This document shows positions 1-9,325 of a DNA stretch of 64,000 nucleotides, one piece after another (the first letter of the stretch is position 1; each line of letters opens with the position of its first letter). The notes under the pieces were generated by a model that worked only from the letters and a program-made list of their open reading frames with translations, was not told the DNA's origin and made no database searches. The position numbers were made by a program, and so were the translations under genes. This DNA is from Leptolinea sp964397625. Its GTDB lineage: Bacteria; Chloroflexota; Anaerolineae; Anaerolineales; Anaerolineaceae. The stretch lies in contig CAYNJT010000006.1 of the NCBI GenBank assembly GCA_964397625.1, positions 24,676 through 88,675 of the forward strand, written 5' to 3'.

Positions 1-1607
1 GTCTTATTCACCGGCTGAGTTGCCTGATCCGCCGCCGGTGTGGGCGGGGTGAGTGAGGTTTGTTTAGTCGGCTGAATTACAGGAGTGGCCAGCGAGGTAG
101 GTGTCTCAACTGGCTTGTTCAATGCGTAAAACGTCCTCTGGGGTAGTACCACCCATCGGACGGTAGATGTAAAGAAAATGAAGTTGTCATGTACCGCATA
201 GGACTGGAACATCCACGGAAGGACGGCCGCTGCGAAGAAGGCGGCAAACAACCCTGAATAAAGAAACATCCGCTTCCATTTTTTCCAGAACAGGAAAAAT
301 ATAGCCGCGAGGGCAACGGGAAAAAGAAAAAAGGGATTCAAACGAACCAGCCCTGCCAGTCCAAGTGAGCCGCCGGATGCCATCAATGCCAGTTTTTTTT
401 CGGGGTCGCTCACCCATGCCGTGAAGAAGAACACGAATAAAACCAGCAAAAAGGTGACTAAAGCCTCGGTCATGAACACTTTGGTATTGGCCGAAAGCAC
501 CCAGAGCGTGCCGTTGATATTATTAATCTCCCGGAATATGATCAACCCTGCTGAAATCAACCCGGCTAATCGGTTATGCAGCTTACGCCCCAACAGATAA
601 ATCACCGCAGGCATACAGGCGATGACAGCAACCTGCAGCCCAACCGCTGTGGTCATCCGGCTGCCAACAAGCAGATAAATCACACTGAGAAATGCCACGT
701 AAAGCGGTTTGTCCACATACGTTTTAGTGCCAAGTCCTCCGCCAATGGTGGACAGATGAGCGGCCATGTCATACCCGGCGGCGTCAGAAAACGGGTAACG
801 TTCACCATTCGGTGGATACGGCCCCGGCGCGAAGTAACTGTGTGGACCGTCTGTCTGTGTCCACAGGACTACAGCCAATGCCCAGATGAGTAGAAAGATC
901 ACCAGATCTGGCAGAATTCTTTGAAATCCTTTGCGGTTCCCATCAAGGAAGAAACCAAATCCTGACAATGCCTTGATTATGAGAATGGAACCAATAACCA
1001 CACCAAAGATCTGGATTCCCAGCAGCGGCACATTGATATCGTTCCAGTAGACAATATCAGGGATCAAACCTATGCGAAAGATGGCGATAACAAGGATCAT
1101 ACCCGTCATCACACCCCAAAAGACAGTCCAGCTTTTCAGAAGTACAGGTTGCGTGGAGAGAACTGATTTTATGGAGGCGGTGATGTTCCTTTTCTGCAGC
1201 CGAATCCCAATCAGGCAGGTCTGGATGGCAACCAGAAGGAAGCAGAGAATGACCGGCAGCAACCGGCTTTTATATCCGCCAAATCGGCCCCACTGATAAT
1301 CAGGCAGGAATACCAGCACCCAGGTGATTAGAGCCAGGATCAAAGCAGCCTGAACCAGCCAGCGCTTTTGAAAGAAAGTATCTATCCTTTTTGAAAAGAT
1401 CGATTTTCGGCGCTGAAGGAACAAAACCACCAGACTGGCCAATCCCAGGATAGCCATACCTCCGATCATCAACAGGCGCTGGGCGGAATAACCAAACGCG
1501 ATCGCGTGACCAGATTCGGCCGGCATGGAGATCAACCAGATGGCCGCGCCAAAGGCTTCGAGACAGGTCAGAAAAAAGAATAAAGAAATATACATTTTCT
1601 TGTTCAT
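1..1607 (-). CDS. GT-C-like polytopic membrane protein, C-terminus cut off by the window edge
   Basis: The frame opens at ATG 1607 and stays open for 535 codons to position 1, so the 3' end is missing. The start overlaps the stop of the upstream gene as ATGA. The protein has many hydrophobic segments. A loop carries YPFSDAAGYDMAAHL followed by DKPLYVAFL, then FMTEALV, then LAGLVRLNPF. These three motifs match the 842-residue protein just upstream and the protein at 39098-41632. The acidic first loop between early membrane spans resembles GT-C transferases that use polyprenyl-phosphate sugars (ArnT, PMT). The visible end is a Thr/Pro-rich stretch entering an outer domain. Transferase function is inferred from fold and context; donor and acceptor are unknown. 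Confidence 0.8.
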   Translation of the reverse strand, partial: MNKKMYISLFFFLTCLEAFGAAIWLISMPAESGHAIAFGYSAQRLLMIGGMAILGLASLVVLFLQRRKSIFSKRIDTFFQKRWLVQAALILALITWVLVFLPDYQWGRFGGYKSRLLPVILCFLLVAIQTCLIGIRLQKRNITASIKSVLSTQPVLLKSWTVFWGVMTGMILVIAIFRIGLIPDIVYWNDINVPLLGIQIFGVVIGSILIIKALSGFGFFLDGNRKGFQRILPDLVIFLLIWALAVVLWTQTDGPHSYFAPGPYPPNGERYPFSDAAGYDMAAHLSTIGGGLGTKTYVDKPLYVAFLSVIYLLVGSRMTTAVGLQVAVIACMPAVIYLLGRKLHNRLAGLISAGLIIFREINNINGTLWVLSANTKVFMTEALVTFLLVLFVFFFTAWVSDPEKKLALMASGGSLGLAGLVRLNPFFLFPVALAAIFFLFWKKWKRMFLYSGLFAAFFAAAVLPWMFQSYAVHDNFIFFTSTVRWVVLPQRTFYALNKPVETPTSLATPVIQPTKQTSLTPPTPAADQATQPVNK

Positions 1608-4132
1608 GGAATTGGGAGTGGACAGGTAAGCCGGGTGATATCCGGGCGGGAATAGACTACCGGTTTGGGAGTCTTCAGGATAACCATCACCGCGTCAAAA
1701 TAAGCCGTGGTTTTACACCCGATAATGACAACATCTGTACCATTCGGGAAATAATCTACCGGTGTGTTGATCGGCAGAACGACATCAAATGGATATACCG
1801 AGTCTGACAGGATGGAAAATGAGAGATGGTCAAAGGGCAACGCGCTGAAAGCGGATCCTGCGCCACCCGTATCGCCCTCGCCGGTCTTCATCCAACGCGG
1901 GAACATAGCCCTGCCGGAGTTGAATGAGGCATCTTTTACCTCGGTGAACTTATCAAGTTCATCCAAGGTCAGGTTGTTGGGCAATTGGAGGTCCATTTTT
2001 TTCATTTCAGCAAGAATCTGCCCGGGTTTCACCGCGGTATAGCGGTTGGGGATACCAAGGCTCAAGATCATTGGGATGAGGGAAATCAAAAAAACCAATC
2101 CCAAGCAGATTAACGGAATACGCTTTGTGATTATTGAATTGAGAATAAACCTTTTACTGTGAACCTGGTTATTCGTGGTAATAGTGGGGATTTTTAAGAA
2201 CCAAATAAACAGAGCGGTCATCCCAAACGAATAATAGAGCGGCAATACCCAGTCTACCGGCACCACATAGCGCCCACCGGATACCAGCGAGGCAGTATTT
2301 GCCAGCAGATAGGGAAAGAGGACCAGAAGAGGAATTAACGCGGCGGCCTGCTTCACCTTCCAAACGGCGGCAAATCCAAATACGACAATAAGCAGACTCA
2401 AGGTTAGTACGATCATTCCGCCGGGTGAAAATTTACCATTCCATTCCTGGTCCCAGTATGGCAATCGGATGGTATCTTCCAATCCCGTGTGTGTTGTGGA
2501 TGCCGGCAAAACCAGAGCCACAGAAACAAGATTATGAAATCCAGACTGCAACATGGGAACGGCCAGCCCCTTGATCCCTGCTTTTCCGGAGGGTATCTGG
2601 TCATCATTAATAGCCTGATCGGTTGGTTCATTCGAAGGTTCTTCAGTCTTATTAATAAGAGGCTCATAACGCTGCCGTAAAAGAACCCCTTCTGTCTTGC
2701 TTTTCACAAATTCGATGGGATTATGCAAAACAATTTGAGTTCGTATACTCCAGGGAATAAGTGGAAGAATGCAGAAGACGAGAAAGATGAGCGCGGATTT
2801 CCACGTCCCGCGTAGTCTGATCCCGCTCACAATCAACCAGGTAAGAAAAACAAAGGGCGCAATAACAATAACATTCAGGCGAACCAGTGATGAGAGTCCC
2901 AACACCGCGCCGGCCAGCGCAGGATACACCCACCTTGTTTTTTGATCCGTCCACCAGTAAAACAAAGTCAACGCGACCAGCAGAAGCATTAAACAGGTCA
3001 ACGATTCTGACATGGTCATTTTGACATTAGTCATCTGGATGCGATTGGTTAATACCAGATTGTTGGCCTGCATAAACATGGCTGTTATGCCGGCAAAAAT
3101 TCCGGCAGACCGGGATGTCATTTTCGAAGCTAAAAGATACATCAAGGAAGGGATGAGCGCCAAAACAGCCACCTGAAGTGTGGTCTGTAGCGCGAAATCT
3201 TTGCCAGCCAGCAGGCCGAGCAAGGAAAGGAAAACCAGATGCAGCGGTTTATCAATGAAACCGTATGGGAAACCTTTTCCTACAAGGATGGCTTCCGCCT
3301 GGATGGCATAATCACCCGCGTCTGAGTAAGGGTAGCTTACGTAATTCGGCGGGTAAAGCTCTGTGGAATACCGGCTGGCTGCCAGCGGAATATTTTGCCA
3401 GAGCGCGAAAGATATGATCCACAACAGGAATATGACTGCTCCGTCATTCTGGAAAAATCCGGTAACTTTCCAACCCAGTTTTTGAACCAGCAACCAGGCC
3501 ACAGCAAACCCACCGGCAATCCAAAGCTGCCAGTGAAGGATGGGCACTCCGGCTTTTCCCCAGAACTGGGTCCCGGCACCGATTCCCATGCCGGTGACAG
3601 CAATGATCAGTATTAATAGCAAAATGACAGCGCCAGCTGTCAGACCGGCCGCGATTGACTGTTTATTTTCTTCATGCTCATGTAAAACATTTTGGCGCGT
3701 GATAAACAACCAGTACAACCAGGCTTCTGAAGTTGTTAAAAAGAAAACCTGAAATACAGGCAGCAATCGGATGTAAATGGCTTTCCAACTCCCTTCGGCG
3801 ATTGGAAGAAAAGCCAAAAGGTAAAAAAGGAACCAGAGTACAGGTAATGCGAATTCGATCTTGCTTATCTTTTTTGATTCAGCCAATCGTTCATTGAGAT
3901 GTTCGAGCCGTGAAAATGAATTTCTGGTCAGATAAAAAAATAAACCCACGCATATCAACCCGATTGCGGCCGGTATAGATGAAAGCAAAAGCCGGGTGAA
4001 AGAAAAATCGCCGGGTAATGATACTATCGCTATACCGGCGCGAATTGAACCAGCCAGCCCGAAAACCAGGAGAACCGGGGCCAACCAGCGGTTTCCGACC
4101 CTGATCAATCGTTCGGCGAGGTTTGATCGCAT
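1604..4132 (-). CDS. GT-C-like polytopic membrane glycosyltransferase, family A paralogue
   Basis: This 842-residue protein has about a dozen or more membrane spans and a soluble C-terminal domain. Key motifs are YPYSDAGDYAIQAEAIL, then IDKPLHLVFL, TMSESLT, and LSSLVRLNV. The C-terminal part has GRAMFPRW and later VIIGCKTTAYFD with a final LTCP, which closely parallels GRALYPRW and VYGCKKPDFID in the 39098-41632 protein. The acidic loop motif is what GT-C enzymes use for catalysis, so transfer of a lipid-linked sugar on the outer face is likely. Start ATG 4132 lies 7 nt after the stop of the WecA-like gene, and the stop overlaps the next gene. An alternative role would be a polysaccharide polymerase. 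Confidence 0.82.
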   Translation of the reverse strand: MRSNLAERLIRVGNRWLAPVLLVFGLAGSIRAGIAIVSLPGDFSFTRLLLSSIPAAIGLICVGLFFYLTRNSFSRLEHLNERLAESKKISKIEFALPVLWFLFYLLAFLPIAEGSWKAIYIRLLPVFQVFFLTTSEAWLYWLFITRQNVLHEHEENKQSIAAGLTAGAVILLLILIIAVTGMGIGAGTQFWGKAGVPILHWQLWIAGGFAVAWLLVQKLGWKVTGFFQNDGAVIFLLWIISFALWQNIPLAASRYSTELYPPNYVSYPYSDAGDYAIQAEAILVGKGFPYGFIDKPLHLVFLSLLGLLAGKDFALQTTLQVAVLALIPSLMYLLASKMTSRSAGIFAGITAMFMQANNLVLTNRIQMTNVKMTMSESLTCLMLLLVALTLFYWWTDQKTRWVYPALAGAVLGLSSLVRLNVIVIAPFVFLTWLIVSGIRLRGTWKSALIFLVFCILPLIPWSIRTQIVLHNPIEFVKSKTEGVLLRQRYEPLINKTEEPSNEPTDQAINDDQIPSGKAGIKGLAVPMLQSGFHNLVSVALVLPASTTHTGLEDTIRLPYWDQEWNGKFSPGGMIVLTLSLLIVVFGFAAVWKVKQAAALIPLLVLFPYLLANTASLVSGGRYVVPVDWVLPLYYSFGMTALFIWFLKIPTITTNNQVHSKRFILNSIITKRIPLICLGLVFLISLIPMILSLGIPNRYTAVKPGQILAEMKKMDLQLPNNLTLDELDKFTEVKDASFNSGRAMFPRWMKTGEGDTGGAGSAFSALPFDHLSFSILSDSVYPFDVVLPINTPVDYFPNGTDVVIIGCKTTAYFDAVMVILKTPKPVVYSRPDITRLTCPLPIP

Positions 4133-4139
4133 GGCTTCT

Positions 4140-5201
4140 TCACTCAGATTTTTTTTGACTTTTCTCGAAAAACCAGATAAGCCCGATTCCCATGAGAATG
4201 GTCAGAATTAGAACACCATTCGCCCAGATGGGAGGCAAACCCACCGCGATAAAAGCCAGACAATCGAGGATCAGAGCAGCCAGATGCATTACATAGACAG
4301 CATGGCCGGGTTCCAGCCCCAGTGCCACCAGCCGGTGATATGTGTGATCACGGTTTCCTTTGTAGAAGGGTACCCGCCGGCGAAAGCGAGAGATGGTCAC
4401 CATGGTGGTATCAAAGATGGGTACCCCCACCAGAAGGATTGGTACCAGGTAAGAAGATGACTGGAAACTATCCACCGGGTTGTAATAAATGGCCATGACA
4501 GCCAGCAGGAAACCCAGCGTTTGCGCGCCAGAATCGCCCAGGAACATCTTTGCCGGGATGGAATTGAACAGGTATATTGCCAGGCAGATGCCCACCAGTA
4601 TGGCGCTGGTTACGGAAAGCAAATTCTGACCTGAATCCATTGTGGCCAGCATAAAGAATGTGAACGCCCATCCACTTAAGCCGACGGCAAGACCGTCCAT
4701 ACTATCAACCAGGTTGAAGGCGTTCGTCACACCGACTACCCAGAAGATAGTAAGAAAATAATCCAACCAGACATAGAGAGGACCTGAACCCCCGAGAAAA
4801 AACGTGTGAGATTCAAGAATCTTTATCGATAAACCGGAACTAACCAGAAAAATGGCCACTGCGAGCTGCCCGAGAGATTTTGGCAGCGCGCCAAGTCGTT
4901 TATAGTCGTCCCAGATGCCAAAACCAAAAATAAAAAGCGCTCCTACCAGCATGCGGACAATATTCGTGTCCCGCCACAACCCGGTAACTAAAACAAGGAT
5001 GGTTAATGACAACATCAGGGCGATGCCGCCGGCGTATGGCATGGGGATTTTATGCTGTTTGTAGGGAGCCGCTCCGGGGAAATCCATCAACTTGGTCCGC
5101 CGGGCTATCTTGATTCCAATGTAACTTGTTCCGAGTGTCAAAATCAGGCTGACTAAAATAGCCTGGAAAAGTCCGGAATATTGAAAAGCGGTCGCGGTCA
5201 T
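4140..5201 (-). CDS. WecA/TagO-type polyprenyl-phosphate sugar-1-phosphate transferase
   Basis: This 353-residue integral membrane protein belongs to the MraY/WecA family, which moves a HexNAc-1-phosphate from a UDP-sugar to undecaprenyl phosphate. Visible family motifs in order are KQHKIPMPYAGG near residue 50, NLVDSMDGLAVG with its Asp residues, FLGDSGAQTLGF, and the cytoplasmic GNRDHTYHRL near residue 285 that corresponds to the substrate-recognition His motif of WecA-type rather than MraY-type enzymes. It probably starts the glycan made by this cluster. Its ATG overlaps the stop of the upstream GT4 gene as ATGA, so translation is probably coupled. It is the only initiating transferase of this class in the window. 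Confidence 0.92.
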   Translation of the reverse strand: MTATAFQYSGLFQAILVSLILTLGTSYIGIKIARRTKLMDFPGAAPYKQHKIPMPYAGGIALMLSLTILVLVTGLWRDTNIVRMLVGALFIFGFGIWDDYKRLGALPKSLGQLAVAIFLVSSGLSIKILESHTFFLGGSGPLYVWLDYFLTIFWVVGVTNAFNLVDSMDGLAVGLSGWAFTFFMLATMDSGQNLLSVTSAILVGICLAIYLFNSIPAKMFLGDSGAQTLGFLLAVMAIYYNPVDSFQSSSYLVPILLVGVPIFDTTMVTISRFRRRVPFYKGNRDHTYHRLVALGLEPGHAVYVMHLAALILDCLAFIAVGLPPIWANGVLILTILMGIGLIWFFEKSQKKSE

Positions 5202-6325
5202 CTTAAATTTCCATCCCCCTGAAGTTTACTATAAACTTCCAGAGTTTCACGAATGATCCGCTGTATTGAGAACTCAGACTCGGCCAGTTTTCGCGCGTTG
5301 GCACCCATGCGCTTTCTTTCATCGGGATTTTTCAGTAATTTTTGCAAACAGTTAACCAGATCTGGTACATCTTTAAATTTTGCCAGATAACCCGTTTCTC
5401 CATGGATAACCACTTCCCTGCTGCCTGGAGCGTCAAACGCCACTAAAGGACGGGCGCATGCGGCTGCTTCGATTAATGTCTTCGGAAGGCCTTCCCGGTA
5501 AGATGGCAGGCATACGATATTGGACCGGGCAATCACATCCGGCATATTTTCCTGCCAACCCGGCCATTCTATTACACCATCACGCTGCCATTCAATAAGT
5601 AGATGCTCGGGCACAGCCGCCGGGTATTGCGGATCGGTGTCACCGGCAAGCACAAAATGGGCTTCAGGAAATTCTTTTTTCAAAATTCGCGCGGCATCCA
5701 CAAATTCAGCCACACCTTTATCCCACAACATTCGGGCGGGTAGAAGAACCTGCAATCGATCCTGCTGTTCCGGCGTCGGAACAAACCGATCCACATCCAC
5801 TCCGGAGCCGCGCACAACGGTTGTCTGTTCCAATGTTGCCAGCCGGTTGGTCAGAAATTGTCCTCGATCATCGGTGTTCTGGAAAATCACCTGTGTGCCC
5901 CGCAAAGCCAATCGATACAGGAATTGAATCAATGGTCTGATCAATTTCTGCCCCGCTGAATCACCAATAAAGAGATAACCCAACCCGGTAATGGAATTGA
6001 TCACCCGGGTTACACCGGTTATCTTCGCGGCAAGCGATCCGTACAGAACACACTTGATGGTGAAATGATGGACAAAATCCGGTTTCTCCCGCCGGTATAA
6101 AGGGATTAAACGGAGTATTGTTATTAATTCAAGTATAGGGTTGCGGCCTTTTCTAGAAAAAGGAAATTCAATCCAACGAAATCCCGCCTGAGTCAACCGT
6201 TCAGAAAAATCGTCACCGGGTGAAACCAGGACAACTTCAAAACCTTCCGCGCGAAGAGCTTTTGCCAACGGAAGGCGAAAGTTATAGAGATACCAAGCCG
6301 TATTCGCGAATAAAAGCGTTTTCAC
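5198..6325 (-). CDS. GT4 glycosyltransferase (CapM/galacturonosyltransferase-like)
   Basis: This is a 375-residue cytoplasmic retaining glycosyltransferase with two Rossmann domains. The N-terminal acceptor half begins KTLLFANTAWYLYNFRLPLA. The C-terminal donor half shows RMLWDKGVAEFVDAARIL and the EGLPKTLIEAAACARP motif of GT4 (EX7E). I chose GTG 6325 because it overlaps the asnB stop as GTGA. A longer in-frame start at 6382 would lie deep inside asnB and add residues that do not look like the family. The C-terminal end overlaps the WecA-like gene by 4 nt. It probably adds an early sugar to the lipid-linked chain; the sugar cannot be read from sequence. Confidence 0.9.
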   Translation of the reverse strand: MKTLLFANTAWYLYNFRLPLAKALRAEGFEVVLVSPGDDFSERLTQAGFRWIEFPFSRKGRNPILELITILRLIPLYRREKPDFVHHFTIKCVLYGSLAAKITGVTRVINSITGLGYLFIGDSAGQKLIRPLIQFLYRLALRGTQVIFQNTDDRGQFLTNRLATLEQTTVVRGSGVDVDRFVPTPEQQDRLQVLLPARMLWDKGVAEFVDAARILKKEFPEAHFVLAGDTDPQYPAAVPEHLLIEWQRDGVIEWPGWQENMPDVIARSNIVCLPSYREGLPKTLIEAAACARPLVAFDAPGSREVVIHGETGYLAKFKDVPDLVNCLQKLLKNPDERKRMGANARKLAESEFSIQRIIRETLEVYSKLQGDGNLR

Positions 6326-8295
6326 ATTTGAGTCTGGGGAACCTGAGCCCGCAACCATTCCTGGAAAACCAGGATATCCCACAGGTAATACTGGTTGTTG
6401 TGTGTGCCGGCAAGATGATCACGCCACATCTTCTGGATGGCTTCGGTATCGAAGAAACCCTCTGCCTGCATGCGGTTTTCATCTAACAGATCTTCCGCCC
6501 AATCACGCAACGCGCCGCGCAGCCATGTATCAAGGGGAACACCAAATCCCATCTTGGGACGTTCGATTAATTCACGCGGTACGTGCTTGTAAAGAATTTG
6601 CCGCAGGATCCATTTCCCCTGGCCATTATGGACCTTCATGCTCATTGGCAATCGCCAGGCGAACTCGATAACCCGGTGATCATCCAGATAAGGGACGCGC
6701 GCTTCCAAACTGACACCCATGCTGGCGCGATCCACCTTCGCCAGAATATCATCCGGCAGATAGGTGATCAGATCCATATACATCATCCAGCGAGTGAAAT
6801 CTGGAATATTCGGCCAGTCAGAACGATCGGTGAGCGGTGTTGCGTGCTCTCTTCCACCACGCACGAGTTGATCCGGGTATTTCCAGTGGGAAACCAGGCG
6901 GTAATACAGGCTTTGTGGAGAATCAACTGATACCACATCAGCAATCTTGGACATCTTCTCACCGGCAGTCGGCACGCGTAGAGCGCCTGGCAGGATCGGT
7001 TTCAACGTATGAAAAATGTTGTCCCAGGTCGATGGTGAAAGTAGACGCATTCCACCGGCCATTGTGCCGCGCAACCCATTACCCATCCATCCAATCTTTG
7101 ACCAGATGTCATTTCCCCAGAAGTAGCGGTTGTATCCCGAGAATAATTCATCTCCGCCATCGCCTGACAGGCTGACCGTCACATATTTGCGGGTAAGTTT
7201 GGATACCAGATATGTTGGGATCTGGGAAGAATCTGAGAAAGGTTCATCATACAGCGCGGGCAGCAACGGAATAACAGCCTGGGCTTCTTCCGGCGTAACC
7301 ATCAGGTCTGTGTGTTCGGTCTTCAAGTGGGCGGCTACTTTACGGGCATACTCCGCTTCATTGTATTCATCTTCATGAAAACCGATGGTGAATGTTTTTA
7401 CCGGAATGCTGCTTTCCGCTTGCATAAGGGCGACTATGGTTGAAGAATCAACCCCGCCGGAAAGAAATGCGCCAAGAGGCACATCCGCCATCATGCGTAA
7501 TCGAACAGATTCACGCAGCAGGGTTTCCAGTTGAGATTCCGCTTCTTCAACGGTTCCGTTGAACGGATTGGCCAGCCCATTTTCCACCGCCTGTTTAGCT
7601 GACCAGAATACCTCCGGTTCCGGCTTGTAACCGGGCCGGTCAAACGGAAAAGTCAGGATTGTTCCAGGCATCTGTTTGTGAACATTCTGGAAAATGGAAT
7701 AAGGCGCCGGGATATAGTTATGGCGCACAAAGAGGGCGAGTGAATTGCGGTCAATTTCATCGGAAAAACCGGGGTACGCTCGCATGCACTTTAGTTCCGA
7801 GCCAAAGAGAAGGGTTTTACCGAACCAACCGTAATACATGGGTTTAACCCCCACTCGGTCGCGAACGAGGCGCAGAACTCGTTCTTTCCTGTCCCATAAA
7901 GCAAAAGCGAACTGGCCGTTAAAGCGTTTGATCGAAGGGATGATGCCCCAGGCATCCATGGCTTCAACCATGACTTCGGAGTCAGAGGTGCCTTTGAAAT
8001 TAACTCCCATTCCAATCAATTCATTGCGCATTTCCGCGTAGTTATAAATTTCACCATTAAAAACCATTACATACCGGCCGCTGGCCGAGATCATCGGCTG
8101 GTGCCCGGTTGGTGTCAGGTCGACAATTGCCAGCCGCCGAAAACCCAGAGCGATCCCGGCATTCGGATCGACCCACTCCCCGCTGTCATCGGGTCCGCGG
8201 TGGATAATGGCATCTGACATTCGGGTTACAGTGGCAGTCAATTCAGCCGCTGACAATTCTTTTCTGGTATCAAGAAATCCGGTTATTCCACACAT
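6322..8295 (-). CDS. asnB: Asparagine synthase (glutamine-hydrolysing)
   Basis: The 657-residue protein starts MCGITGF, so Cys2 is the N-terminal nucleophile of the class II glutaminase domain (about residues 1-220). The synthetase domain follows, with the PP-loop FLSGGVDSS near residue 270 and SLSGDGGDELFSGY further on. Length and order match AsnB. Copies like this are common in surface-polysaccharide clusters, where they may amidate a uronic acid instead of aspartate; that is context, not proof. A Shine-Dalgarno AAAGGA lies 6 nt before ATG 8295. The gene is followed without a gap by a GT4 gene (GTGA overlap). Confidence 0.93.
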   Translation of the reverse strand: MCGITGFLDTRKELSAAELTATVTRMSDAIIHRGPDDSGEWVDPNAGIALGFRRLAIVDLTPTGHQPMISASGRYVMVFNGEIYNYAEMRNELIGMGVNFKGTSDSEVMVEAMDAWGIIPSIKRFNGQFAFALWDRKERVLRLVRDRVGVKPMYYGWFGKTLLFGSELKCMRAYPGFSDEIDRNSLALFVRHNYIPAPYSIFQNVHKQMPGTILTFPFDRPGYKPEPEVFWSAKQAVENGLANPFNGTVEEAESQLETLLRESVRLRMMADVPLGAFLSGGVDSSTIVALMQAESSIPVKTFTIGFHEDEYNEAEYARKVAAHLKTEHTDLMVTPEEAQAVIPLLPALYDEPFSDSSQIPTYLVSKLTRKYVTVSLSGDGGDELFSGYNRYFWGNDIWSKIGWMGNGLRGTMAGGMRLLSPSTWDNIFHTLKPILPGALRVPTAGEKMSKIADVVSVDSPQSLYYRLVSHWKYPDQLVRGGREHATPLTDRSDWPNIPDFTRWMMYMDLITYLPDDILAKVDRASMGVSLEARVPYLDDHRVIEFAWRLPMSMKVHNGQGKWILRQILYKHVPRELIERPKMGFGVPLDTWLRGALRDWAEDLLDENRMQAEGFFDTEAIQKMWRDHLAGTHNNQYYLWDILVFQEWLRAQVPQTQM

Positions 8296-8351
8296 TCGTA
8301 TCCTTTGATCGGCAATATTTCATTTTTAGTTTATTTCCGTTCTCGCTGAAA

Positions 8352-8380
8352 AGTATACCAGTGAATATTTTTCCATTAAA
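8352..8380 (-). promoter_or_regulatory. Possible promoter before asnB
   Basis: Reading the minus strand, TTTAAT and TATACT are separated by 17 nt. The -10 matches consensus well and the -35 poorly. It lies in the 138-nt gap between the preceding GT4 gene and asnB, where a new transcript start is plausible. Confidence 0.35.
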
Positions 8381-8433
8381 AGCCGGGCAGCCACTTTTCT
8401 GTCAGGCAGGATTAGGGAATACCACCTTAGTCT

Positions 8434-9325
8434 TTACAGAATTTCGTGATTTGAAACGTGGGTTGGTAAAGCCTGCGCATTCCAAAGGTCCATATATAAT
8501 CGAGCGACCATGTTGATTTCAAATTTTTTTTGCACCCTTTCAACACTTCTTCTGCCCAATTCCAGGCGTTGATCGTTTGAAAGCTCGAGGATTTCAACGA
8601 TAGCCTGCCCCAGGAGTTCCGGATCGCCCGGGGGGACGATCTTCCCCATTTCTCCCAGAACTTCCTCCGCGCCGCCGACATTGGTGGAAACACACGGAAT
8701 CCCACAGGCCATTGCTTCACCAAGAACGTTGGAAAAAGATTCTCCATATGCCGACGAAGAAACAGCAACTGAACAGGCCGAATGGAAGGATCGCATGTCT
8801 GTAATCCGCCCGAGCAAATGAAAACGCTCAGCGGCGCCGGCTGCTTCAATCCAACCCTCCAGTTCCGCGTTGCCGGTTGAAACTCCCTCACCACACATCA
8901 AGAAATGCGTATTCGGTATGACCTGGAGGACGTGCCGGGCACTCCTGATGAACGTCGCATGGTCTTTTTGCCTGTCAAATCTGGCAGCCAGGCCGACCAC
9001 GGGAACATCTGACCCTATACCCAGNNNNNNNNNNNNNNNNNNNNNNNNNNNNNNNNNNNNNNNNNNNNNNNNNNNNNNNNNNNNNNNNNNNNNNNNNNNN
9101 NNNNNNNNNNNNNNNNNNNNNNNNTCCAAGAGAAGTAACCTCTATACCATCCGTTTGAATACGTTGGCCAATTTCACCGATGTTCGTTAATGAAATCACC
9201 CGTGAAGGGTAACGCGCTCGATCAATCGCATGCAGCAACTTAGAGAGCATGATTTCAGCTCCACCGGTGTCCAAACCGGTGATTACGTGCGTGACTGGTA
9301 AAGACAAGCTGTTATTTGTGTTCAT
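8434..9325 (-). CDS. GT4 glycosyltransferase interrupted by an assembly gap
   Basis: The N-terminal 67 residues (from ATG 9325, TGGAEIMLSKLLHAID) and the C-terminal ~198 residues (VVGLAARFDRQKDHATF, then AYGESFSNVLGEAMACGIP) are both typical GT4. Between them is the N run at 9025-9124. The two halves are in different frames with 100 Ns, so the true gap is not 100 nt; a length divisible by 3 would restore one frame. Comparison with the related GT at 13121-14239 suggests roughly 110-130 missing residues. The ATG directly follows the TAA of the upstream membrane-protein gene. I treat this as an intact gene with missing sequence, not a pseudogene. Confidence 0.85.
9025..9124. other. Assembly gap of 100 Ns
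   Basis: Exactly 100 undetermined bases, the usual placeholder for a scaffold gap of unknown size. It falls inside a GT4 gene. Confidence 0.98.

Noticed and set aside
8434..9325. A frameshifted pseudogene
   Set aside because: The frame change coincides with the N run and is explained by an arbitrary gap length.
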